Below are positions 43,675-53,146 of a stretch of DNA of 64,000 bases, one piece after another. Both the position numbers and the translations under genes were made by a program. The DNA is taken from positions 8,382,501 through 8,446,500 of the forward strand of contig NC_071672.1 in the NCBI RefSeq assembly GCF_028554725.1, read 5' to 3'. Origin of the DNA: Zeugodacus cucurbitae (Eukaryota; Arthropoda; Insecta; Diptera; Tephritidae). The notes under the pieces are model-generated. The model was given only the letters and a program-made list of their open reading frames with translations, did no database searches and was not told where the DNA came from. Position 1 is the stretch's first letter, and each line of letters starts with the position of its first letter.

Positions 43675-45171
43675 TAATGTCTGGCGAGAGCACGTCCGAC
43701 AACCCCACAGTAAATCGGACAGGCAGCCGACATCATGAGATGTCCAGCTGGCCTTCCTTTAAACGCACAGTTGCGACAATGGGGGGCATTGACGCAACTG
43801 GCAGCCTTGTGGCCCTCCTGACCACACCTCCGACAGACGTCGGTTTTGGCCCTGCATTCTGCCACTCGGTGATCAAAACCCATGCACCGGAAGCAGCCGG
43901 TCACGGGACTATCCGCACGGACACGGAAGGAGAACCACTTGACGTAGCACCTACCCGCATCCAGGAGGGTGGACATTAGTTTGTCCGTACCCTCTAGGAC
44001 AACATTTGTCCTGCCATCAGTCGCCACCTTCCAGGGACGACTGACCATCCTCACGTCCGTCTTTTTGGACTCGGGGCTGAACTCCCGAAGGTTCAGCCGA
44101 AACAGCTCCTCCATGAATTCTTCATGGGATATCTCCGTATGTACACCCTGTACAACGACCCTGGGCCCCAACTTTTTATTGATTCAACCCTACCTCACCG
44201 AATTTGGCGTTGCTCGCCACTTTCTCCCTCTCAGCAACAGAGGGAGTGCGTATCACTACGCCACCCCCCTTGATTGACTTCACATCATGGACACGAACAC
44301 CCAGTGAAGGCCCCACCTCCTTAACAACTTTATTTATGACTTCCTTTGAGGAAGTCACTGGAGCCTTGCTCCTCACCACAACCGACCAGGTTTCCACTGG
44401 CTTCCTCATCGTCGGCGCAATTGCCTCCAGCACGGGTGCTGGAGGGGCAGGCGCCGAGGGAGCAGCAGCAGCCGCCCCTGCTGTGCTCCGAGGGACAGAA
44501 GATGTCCCAATACCACCCTTCAAACCCTCAATTTGCCCACGAAGATGAGCATTTTCCGTCAGGACACTCATAAGGATCTCCTCATATTTAGAGGCGATCC
44601 CTACGAGTTCCTTCATCGTTGTGACTTCGAGGCTTTTCGCCCCGAACACAACCTCGTTCAACTGGGCTGTTACGGCTTTCATCGCCGTAACATGGCCCCC
44701 AACCCCAATAACACCCCCTTTACCCCCCTTGTTGCCCCCTACCTTGCTGTTTGGGCAACCTTGCCTGCTTCCACTGGCTCCGTCCTTCGCCGCCGTCTTC
44801 TGGTCTACGGCTGCTTTGGTTGCAACCGTACCCAGCTTCTGGAGTACCCCATCTGTACCGCTCTCTCCTGAGTTCGCCTGTGGTGGCGAACCTAGTCGCG
44901 CCTTCCTCTTGGGTGGGGGCCGTAAGGGTTGCCCCACTCCGTCCTCGTCCGTCGATGACTCCACCTGGACCATTGAAGGCCCGGAGTCTTCGCTCTCCGC
45001 TGGGGCTTTTGCCCCTCTCCTCCGTGGTGGAGGCATTTCTCCTACACAATCACCATCACACACAGCACTAATGTCACTTTCACTACCTGCACTGCACAAG
45101 GGTTTGTTAATGGCAGATGCCGCTATACCCGCACTGCTGGGAAATCCCACACTTAGTTCACTAATACACAC
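43674..45171 (-). pseudogene. R1 ORF1, frameshifted copy B2
   Basis: An 8-bp deletion at about 44182 relative to B1 splits the frame into a 331-residue N-terminal and a 165-residue C-terminal part. The N-terminal part includes the start (MCISELSVGF) and the basic region with MPPPRRRGAK. The C-terminal part holds the three cysteine clusters. The stop TAA overlaps the ORF2 ATG as TAATG. Its lesion differs from that of B1, so the two B copies decayed independently. Confidence 0.88.
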
Positions 45172-45406
45172 TACGTTAATGGCCTAAGCCGCTATCCTCA
45201 CACACTTTTGGGAATACACACGATGTGTATAATCCCTCACGTACCTGCTCACTGTGTCTATTTTCACAACAGGCTACCGAAAAATCCGGAAAAACCGAAA
45301 AATTCATTCGCTTCAGAAACACTGAAAAACACTTTAAAAATCGCTTTTAAAAACTCGCAATGATGCGCAAACACGTCCGTTCACTTCGAGGTTCTACAAA
45401 CAACTC

Positions 45407-45602
45407 CGCAAATAGGGACAGTAGGAATCTCCTGAATTCCTTCATGCGCGTCACTAATAAGATGACGATGCATTTGGCTACGTAACTAAAATCATTTTTA
45501 TGCCCGCCGTTTAACCAAACTTAGTTTTTTTATATGCAAATATACGTGGTTTCGGCGTTTTGGCTCTTTATATGTGGTTTCGGCTCTTCGCAAATAGGGA
45601 CA
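45407..45602 (-). repeat. 28S-derived satellite unit between B2 and S3
   Basis: One unit with cgcaaatagggaca at each end (45407-45420 and 45589-45602). It reads ccttcatgcgcgtcac, closer to true 28S than the ccttttTgcgcgtcac variant elsewhere. Confidence 0.88.
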
Positions 45603-46347
45603 AATGTGGATTTGTTTTAACGTATGTGTATTCAAAAACACAAATGGATTAATACAATGCGTCAATCAGCGCCCTGTATTTGTAGCTATGCACACTTCCA
45701 GTACCAATTGGCGTGTGGTATGGACACACTTATGCCACCTTGGTAGGGCCGAGGCCCATCTAAAACCTCTGCCGTACTTTGGGTCCGGCACCCGGTTGGT
45801 TGCAACTCCACACCGAGAAGCCAAAGGCCCTCTGCCTGCATTTAGGTTTAGAAACCACAGCCACCACGATACTCCCCGAAGGGCCGTAACCCAACGAGCA
45901 GGCGGAAACCGAAGCCTCCTGGGCTCCTGCTCCCCGTGGCACCGAGTTTAAGTCTCTGGTAAGACTTTGTAGCCGAAGCTACTTCCAGTTGAGCCTTTCC
46001 ATACTGCTCTGCACTGGTAGGCAATTGTGGCTTGAACACAATTGCCCTTTTTGAAAGGAGTGACCAATTCCTTTTTGGAAAAAGCTAAATCAAAAAGATA
46101 ACATAATTCCGTTCAAGCCATGAAATATATTATCTAGCACGTATAGATAACAGCCTGAGTATCAGCCATTAGCAAAAGCCTGTTATCTATTTGTGCATGT
46201 TTGGATTTTAGTCGCCTCTTACGACAGGCATACCTTACCTCGGGCATATTCTCGATCCAAACCCGCAGGACCTGATGGGATTTTAGTCGCCTCTTACGAC
46301 AGGCATGCCTTACCTCGGGCATATTCTTTACCCGTACCCGCAGGGTA
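45603..46347 (-). mobile_element. S3: non-autonomous R1-like element, 28-bp deletion
   Basis: 745 bp. It is identical in plan to S1 but lacks 28 bp near the 3' end (after acgtatgt, about 45628), where S1 has the acctgcctgtgaagg stretch. The deleted segment lies in the terminal 3' UTR, and the hairpin with the ttcg loop is retained. It abuts A4 with 13 bp of target sequence between. Confidence 0.75.
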
Positions 46348-46360
46348 GCAAATAGGGACA
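46348..46360 (-). repeat. 13-bp target sequence between S3 and A4
   Basis: The sequence gcaaatagggaca separates the two elements, repeating the S2-A3 arrangement. Confidence 0.88.
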
Positions 46361-46866
46361 TCTAAAGCCAATATTAACGTGAGTACCTGCCGACGACGGC
46401 CTCACCTCACGGTGCTCAAAAGCACAGCGGATCAAATCAATGCGATGATCAGCGCCCCGAAAAATGCAATGCATTATTCAGTACCAATTGGCGTGTGGAA
46501 TGGACACACTAACCACCTTGGTGAGGTTCGAGGCCTATCTAAAACCTCTGCCGTACTTTGGGTCCGGCACCCGGTTGCAATGCAACTCCACATTGAGTGA
46601 CAAATATCACTCTCCCCGCATTCGGGTATTAAACCACAACCACCACGATACTCCCCGAGGGGCCAGTCCGCACGAGTAGGTTGGAGCGAACTCCAAGGGC
46701 TCCTACTCCCCGTGGTACCAGAATTAAGTCTCCGGTCAGACCTCGTAGTTGAAACTACTACCAGTTGAGCTTCCATACTGCTCTGGACTGGTGACCAGGG
46801 GTTGGACCCCATTCTCTCATCCAATACACACACAATACACACACCATTCACACAAAGAAACTATAC

Positions 46867-49800
46867 TTAGTTTCCAGCTAATTGTCTTCGCCGCTTAAAC
46901 ACCTCACGCGCAAACACACCAAATAATTCTAATCGTTCGGCATCCCAACTAGTGGAGATCACACCACTAACATCTAACCGTCCATCAGTCCAACTAATCC
47001 CCATACCCCCAAGGTCCCTAATGTCCGAGTACATCGGGCATTCAGCAATAACATGCACCCAATCCTCAACACGCGCCCCACACATACATTCCATTCCATC
47101 AGAGAGGCGCCTCTGATGCAAAAAAGCATTCAAAGGCCCATGCCCCGTAAGTAGGAAACCCAGACTCAGACAGAATCTGAAATCTGGGTTTTCCCCAACA
47201 AACCCAACATCCCGAAAGTACTCATAAGTCACACGACCGTTAGGACTATTATCCCAACGTTCTTGCCACCTACTCCTAACCCTGTCATCTAGAAGCCTCT
47301 TGCTTCCTAGATATCCCAACCTCTCCACATCATCGTCAGAAATCCATTCATTCCGCAGCAATAACACACTCAAACCCCTCCTCAACCTGAAAGAAACAGC
47401 ACGCTGTAAAACAATCAGGTCAAGAGGGGGCACACCCAATAAAACCTGCAACGCATCCGTAGAAACGGTGCGACATACAGGCAAACAGGCAAGCATCATG
47501 CAACGCTGTATAGAAAGAAGTTTTCGATGACCCGAAACCATCGTAGCCACCTTCCACCATATAGGAGATCCATAAGTGGCACAGGCCACAAACAAACCTC
47601 GATATATGGAGCGAACAGCACGACGCCCGAGATCCCAATCACTCCGTAAAATGCGCCTGACACTACCAACAATCGCCTGCAGCCGCCGCTTCACATTCAC
47701 TAAGTGTGGAGTAAAACACATTCTTTCACTCATGGTCAACCCCAGATATTTGACTTGCGTCACATACCTGATGCTGACCCCATTCACACGGACAACCGGT
47801 GGACGCCCCGGTGACAGTCTACCCTTTAAGAGCATTGTCACCGTTTTATCCATCGATATGTCAACCCCCACACCCACACCCCAATTATGAGCAATCTCCA
47901 ACAATTGCCCTCCTACCCTTTCAATCTCAGACCTCGAACAGCCTTCGACTAAAAGAAGCAGGTCATCCGCATACGCACAACATCTGCAGAGTGGTTCGAG
48001 CTGCCCAAGCAGTGAGTCCATCATGAGGTTCCAAATATATGGACCACAGATGGATCCCTGCGGGCAGCCACGAACCACTCCAATCTCCACACTCCCATTC
48101 ATACCAACGATAGAGGCTTTCCTGTCCGAAAAGAAGCTCCGCCAGAGACTAATTTCCGAACAGTTAAGTTCCTCTAGCCGTTGAATCACACGATCCCAGA
48201 TTAGGTAATCAAACGCCCCCTTGAAGTCAACAAATATGCCAAGGACATATTTGTTGGTATTCTCCCTCACAGCATTCTGAACATACATCCAGGCATCTTC
48301 TACACTGCGTCCTTTCCTGAACCCATACTGCCTATTCGACCTCAAATCCCGCGTTAGCTCCTGAAGCCGTTCCACCATAACTCTTTCCAGCACTTTTCCA
48401 AGCACTGGAAGGAGACTGATGCCCCGATAAGAACGAGGATCACTCCTGATCTTATCAGGAGACTTCAGGAGAGGAACAACCCTGGCACTTTTCCACTCAC
48501 GTGGAAAATATCCCTCACAAATGCACTTATCATAAATGACCTCCAAGTATTCCGGAATGAACTTCCACAAGCATTTGCACATCTCTCCGCTCAGACCATC
48601 AAAACCTGGAGACCGTTTAGACCTGACCAGGCCAAAGGCATATCCCAGCTCCCCATCATCTAATGGAGGAACAGGTACCTCATGTGCATGGGGTGCCTGA
48701 ACCTCAGCCCTGGGAAAGAACGCTCCTAACAGAACCCCAGCACACTCTCTCCACGTTGATAACACAGTGTCACCAACACGAAGAGAGGTGATATCCTCCC
48801 TCTTACGACCCCTGCAGATCTTATAGACCTGACCCCAGGGGTCATCCCTATTGTCATTCACAAAACTCCTCCACTCTTCTTCTTTAATTTTCACAATCAT
48901 ATCTTTATATTCATTCATCGCACAACTAAAATCATACCTAATCTGGGACAGCCTGTCAGAATTGAACCGCCGAGCACGTTGAAACTTTCGTCTCAACCGC
49001 CGGACAGTCCTCCTCTTCAAGGTTAACTCATGCGTCCACCACTTAATTTTTCTAACCCTAAAACTTCCACACTTCCTGAACAATCTGTCATTCACACCCC
49101 ACACCAACTCACACAGCCGAGCAATTTGCTCATCCACTTCCAGATCATCAAACACTCTAAGCGGTATTTCTAACACCGCTTCCCTTACACTCTGTCCATA
49201 TCGGTTCCAGTCAATACCAGAGGTACGCCATCGCCGCAATGGACTCACACACACCAAAGGAGGGGAACGAGGAGCAACCACAATTTGGATCAAATTATGA
49301 TCACGCAGACCCCACCCTCCTCTAACCTCCCACTTAAAATCAAACACTCTACTTGCTGCCTCATTCATAAGCGTCACGTCAATATCACTCACACCCCTAG
49401 GCCCATCAAACGTATACCACTCACTCGGCTCATTCAGAATGTGAAGGCCCTTAGCCAACACCCATTCATTCATTACCTCGCCTCGAACGTGGCTTTGATA
49501 TCCAGACGAATGTCTGGATACCTTACTAAACCACATCGAGGACGAGGCATTCGCATCCAACCCTAGGACTAATGGGCTACCACTCGCCAGAAGTAGTAAC
49601 TTATCCATATAGCCCAGGTAGGGCTCTAGGGGCTCGCTAAATTTGCAATACAAACTAGCGACAATCATTCTACCGAACTCCCCCTCTATAGACACACACA
49701 CCCCCTGTTGTGACGAATCCAAGACTACACAATCGTAGCCGGAATCATTCACAACTATTGCAGCATTAACCCCAAGGTCCGTAAAGACTCTAAAACCTCC

Positions 49801-49896
49801 AGGAAGACCCCGAACCACACCATTGGTGGCGTAAGGCTCCTGAAGTAAGGCAATGCCACACCCCCCCTCAATCATACAACCCCCCAACTCACACAT
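46867..49896 (-). CDS. R1 ORF2, copy A4, shifted start and altered endonuclease motif
   Basis: The plus-strand C run at 49932-49940 has 9 bases where A2 has 8. Translation from the overlapping ATG at 49940-49942 would therefore reach a stop after seven codons. The main frame opens from an internal Met (MCELGG), giving 1009 residues and losing about 15 N-terminal residues, including the QLN motif. Ser213 of the catalytic Ser-Asp-His motif is Arg (GLRDHN), a change likely to harm the endonuclease. RT motifs including YADD are intact. Other changes from A2 include Asn451Ser and, privately to A4, Gly to Asp in RSDWDLGR. A6 shares the Tyr-Ile to Tyr-Phe change in TYEYFRDV. Confidence 0.88.
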   Translation of the reverse strand: MCELGGCMIEGGCGIALLQEPYATNGVVRGLPGGFRVFTDLGVNAAIVVNDSGYDCVVLDSSQQGVCVSIEGEFGRMIVASLYCKFSEPLEPYLGYMDKLLLLASGSPLVLGLDANASSSMWFSKVSRHSSGYQSHVRGEVMNEWVLAKGLHILNEPSEWYTFDGPRGVSDIDVTLMNEAASRVFDFKWEVRGGWGLRDHNLIQIVVAPRSPPLVCVSPLRRWRTSGIDWNRYGQSVREAVLEIPLRVFDDLEVDEQIARLCELVWGVNDRLFRKCGSFRVRKIKWWTHELTLKRRTVRRLRRKFQRARRFNSDRLSQIRYDFSCAMNEYKDMIVKIKEEEWRSFVNDNRDDPWGQVYKICRGRKREDITSLRVGDTVLSTWRECAGVLLGAFFPRAEVQAPHAHEVPVPPLDDGELGYAFGLVRSKRSPGFDGLSGEMCKCLWKFIPEYLEVIYDKCICEGYFPREWKSARVVPLLKSPDKIRSDPRSYRGISLLPVLGKVLERVMVERLQELTRDLRSNRQYGFRKGRSVEDAWMYVQNAVRENTNKYVLGIFVDFKGAFDYLIWDRVIQRLEELNCSEISLWRSFFSDRKASIVGMNGSVEIGVVRGCPQGSICGPYIWNLMMDSLLGQLEPLCRCCAYADDLLLLVEGCSRSEIERVGGQLLEIAHNWGVGVGVDISMDKTVTMLLKGRLSPGRPPVVRVNGVSIRYVTQVKYLGLTMSERMCFTPHLVNVKRRLQAIVGSVRRILRSDWDLGRRAVRSIYRGLFVACATYGSPIWWKVATMVSGHRKLLSIQRCMMLACLPVCRTVSTDALQVLLGVPPLDLIVLQRAVSFRLRRGLSVLLLRNEWISDDDVERLGYLGSKRLLDDRVRSRWQERWDNSPNGRVTYEYFRDVGFVGENPDFRFCLSLGFLLTGHGPLNAFLHQRRLSDGMECMCGARVEDWVHVIAECPMYSDIRDLGGMGISWTDGRLDVSGVISTSWDAERLELFGVFAREVFKRRRQLAGN

Positions 49897-49941
49897 AACG
49901 GCATACGACCCCTGACAATTAAGCTGAAAAACCCCCCCCCA

Positions 49942-51411
49942 TCAGTGTCTGGAGAGGGCACGCTCAACAACGCCACAGTAAATCGGGCAAACAGCTGACA
50001 TCATAAGATGCCCAGCTGGCCTACCCTTAAATGCACAGTTGCGACAATGAGGGGCATTACCACAACCGGCAGCTCTATGTCCTTCTTGACCGCACCGCCT
50101 ACAAACATCTGATTTGGCCCTACACTCAGCCACTCTATGGTCAAAACCCATACACCGGAAGCAGCCAGCAACTGGGCTATCCGGTCGAACCCTGAAGGAG
50201 AACCACTTTATGTAGCACCTTCCCGCCTCCAAAAGGGCGGACATTAATTTGTCCGACCCCTCAAGGACAACGTTGGTGCAACCATCAGCAGCCACCTTCC
50301 AGGGCCGACTGACCATCCGCACATCTGACTTTCGTGCCTCAGGGCTGATGTCCTGAAGGTTCAACCGAAAGAGCTCCTCCATGAAGTCATCATGGGAGAT
50401 TTCGGTGTGAACCCCCTGAACCACAACCCGCGGACCAAACTTCCGGTTCACACTCACATCCAACCCCACCTCCCCGAACTTGGCATTATTCGCCACCTTT
50501 TCCCTCTCTAAAACAGAGGGGGTGCGAATAACCACCCCACCACCCTTAATCGGCTTCACCTCGTGTACACGCACTCCGAGGGAAGGTCCCACCTCCTTCA
50601 CGACCTTCTTAATCACCTCCTTAGAGGAGGTGGTAGGGGCCTTGCTTCTCACCACCACCGACCAAGTCTCAACCGGCTTCGGCAATGCCGGAGCAATCGC
50701 CTCCAACACTGGCGCTGGAGGCGCACGCACCGACTCAGCCGGAGCCAAACCCACAACCGACCTCTTCGATTGGGGAATAGATCCCCCACAACCCCCCCTG
50801 AGAGCGTCAACCTGACCGCGAAGATGGGCATTCTCGGTTACTACCGTCATCAGAAGCGCCTCGTACTTCGAGGCAAGCTCCATCAGCCCCTTCGCAGTAG
50901 TGACCTCAAAGTCTTCAACCCCAAACACCAATGCGTTTAATTCAGCCGTCACTGCCTTCATGGCAGCAACATGGCTAATAGCGCCTCCCCCAACCACACC
51001 ACCATTTTCTCCACCCTCCTTAACAGCGCTAACAGGACACTCCTTTGCAGAAGTACCCTTAATGCGCTTCTTCCCCTTAATCCTTACTACACCTCCACGC
51101 TTGCTAACAATAGGGTGGACAACCACTTCTTCAGCGGTGTCACCCATATCAGCACAACTACTCCCATCCCCTAACATCACCAACGATGGCGATCCTATCC
51201 TAACCTTCCTACGCGGCGGGGACCCAACCGAAGGTCCAGTACCTTCATCAGCCGACGAGGTCTCCACTGCTAACGCTAGCTCTTTCCCCTCATTCCCAGC
51301 AGGGTGCTTAGCCCTTCTCCTCCGTGAGGGAAGCATTTCTACTTCCGGCCTTTCACCAGGCAGGCTGATCCGCCGGCAAAACACTGGCACAGAAGCCACT
51401 CGACCAGACAA
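49942..51411 (-). CDS. R1 ORF1 nucleic-acid-binding protein, copy A4
   Basis: An intact 489-residue frame. It shares Ser to Cys in AADGCTNV with A5 and has a private Leu to Phe in NRKFGPRV. The cysteine clusters are complete. The stop still overlaps an ATG (TGATG), but that ATG no longer leads into the long ORF2 frame because of the extra G that follows. Confidence 0.93.
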   Translation of the reverse strand: MSGRVASVPVFCRRISLPGERPEVEMLPSRRRRAKHPAGNEGKELALAVETSSADEGTGPSVGSPPRRKVRIGSPSLVMLGDGSSCADMGDTAEEVVVHPIVSKRGGVVRIKGKKRIKGTSAKECPVSAVKEGGENGGVVGGGAISHVAAMKAVTAELNALVFGVEDFEVTTAKGLMELASKYEALLMTVVTENAHLRGQVDALRGGCGGSIPQSKRSVVGLAPAESVRAPPAPVLEAIAPALPKPVETWSVVVRSKAPTTSSKEVIKKVVKEVGPSLGVRVHEVKPIKGGGVVIRTPSVLEREKVANNAKFGEVGLDVSVNRKFGPRVVVQGVHTEISHDDFMEELFRLNLQDISPEARKSDVRMVSRPWKVAADGCTNVVLEGSDKLMSALLEAGRCYIKWFSFRVRPDSPVAGCFRCMGFDHRVAECRAKSDVCRRCGQEGHRAAGCGNAPHCRNCAFKGRPAGHLMMSAVCPIYCGVVERALSRH

Positions 51412-51948
51412 GACTTGGAACAGCTGCTCTCAAGACACGTGTGACTGAACGCACTGAAGGAACTAACTATAAGAATAGAATCGTCCAGTAGCTGCTACCA
51501 CCTAAGCAGTCGATTATTGCGAAATCGCAAGGGCACAACCCACAACTCCAGCCAACGGTCTGGAACTGGTCACCCAATAAACCGCCGGACAGAACAAAGT
51601 CCCCGTAACGGCTCCAAGCCAACCGATGTGGAGCTGAACCAAATCGCACTGTAGGTCAAAGGTTAACAGCTACGAACGCAGTCTAAACAAAAATCAGCAC
51701 CTTCAACACTCGGACAGACACCGGCACCCTTTGAGCAAAACCTGCCCAATCCCCCCGGAAACAAGTGGCAACTCAGTACCAGACGCTCGACACAACACTC
51801 ACTGGCAGAAAAACCAAAAAGCAGAAAAACAACAAACACAGAAAACACTGAGACTCTATGAGAGTCAGCACCCACGCTAACAATGTGGGTAAACCACGTA
51901 AACCCCAAAAGGTACTACCTAACACGCGCCTACACACACAAAACTACG

Positions 51949-52057
51949 GTGCTCAAAAACACCTGTGCTCGAAAACACCTGTGCTCAAAAACACCTGTGC
52001 TCGAAAACACCTATGCTCAAAAACACCTGTGCACGAAAACACCTGTGCTCAAAAAAA
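51949..52057 (-). repeat. 16-bp minisatellite in the A4 5' UTR, 7 units
   Basis: Seven units with an atgctc variant at the fifth position that recurs in A5 and not in A1-A3. Confidence 0.85.
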
Positions 52058-52627
52058 CAACAAACGAAAAACAATTACGTCACACAAAAAAAAACACTTG
52101 CTCAAACAAATTTTCTTTTCACAAAAACAAATTCAAATTTCCAAAAATACACTCAACTACTCGTATATAAATAAACACCTACCGCAATGTAAAAATTTTC
52201 AAAAGCCAGCTATGATATGCACACACAAACTAACAAATGAGAAAATATACATACACTTGTATATATATTCAAACACTTGCAGTAATGTAAAAATACACAA
52301 AACCAACTACAGAAAAAGTATACACGTACTGACAAACTTTATCTACACATACAATCGAACATATATTGAAAATGAAAAATTTTTTATGAAAAACACACAT
52401 ATATACACACACGTATATATTAATATACTAATGCGTAAATATGTATGCAAATACGCTAAAAAACTACCACAAATCACAAACTAATACACAAATACTCAAA
52501 ATGAATGTACCTACATCCAATGCTGAGGGCTCCCACACAAAAAACACCAATTCACACAAAATTCACGACACAGAAAACGCACAGAAACGAAAACACGTCT
52601 GAACAATCTGAAATTCTACAATCGAAT

Positions 52628-52640
52628 GCAAATAGGGACA
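52628..52640 (-). repeat. 13-bp target sequence between A4 and A5
   Basis: The sequence gcaaatagggaca is the sole spacer in the second A-A head-to-tail junction. Confidence 0.9.
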
Positions 52641-53146
52641 TCTAAAGCCAATATTAACGTGAGTACCTGCCGACGACGGCCTTACCTCACGGTGCTCAAA
52701 AGCACAGCGGATCAAATCAATGCGATGATCAGCGCCCCGAAAAATGCAATGCATTATTCAGTACCAATTGGCGTGTGGAATGGACACACTAACCACCTTG
52801 GTGAGGTTCGAGGCCTATCTAAAACCTCTGCCGTACTTTGGGTCCAGCACCCGGTTGCAATGCAACTCCACATTGAGTGACAATTATCACTCTCCCCGCA
52901 TTCGGGTATTAAACCACAACCACCACGATACTCTCCGAGGGGCCAGTCCGCACGAGTAGGTTGGAGCGAACTCCAAGGGCTCCTACTCCCCGTGGTACCA
53001 GAATTAAGTCTCCGGTCAGACCTCGTAGTTGAAACTACTACCAGTTGAGCTTCCATACTGCTCTGGACTGGTGACCAGGGGTTGGACCCCATTCTCTCAT
53101 CCAATACACACACAATACATACACCATTCACACAAAGAAACTATAC

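Larger units (their letters stand above)
40141..45406 (-). mobile_element. R1-clade element B2 with perfect 14-bp target duplication, inactive
   Basis: 5.27 kb, bounded by identical 14-mers cgcaaatagggaca at 40127-40140 and 45407-45420. A 14-bp duplication is the size known for R1, so this copy records a real insertion into the satellite target. Deletions have broken both ORFs since then. It is the cleaner of the two B copies structurally but not functionally. Confidence 0.93.
46361..52627 (-). mobile_element. R1-clade element A4
   Basis: 6.27 kb, full length, flanked on both sides by gcaaatagggaca (46348-46360 and 52628-52640). ORF1 is open. ORF2 is open except for an extra base right after its ATG and has a substitution in the endonuclease SDH motif. 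Head-to-tail neighbour A5 shares both changes. Confidence 0.93.
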
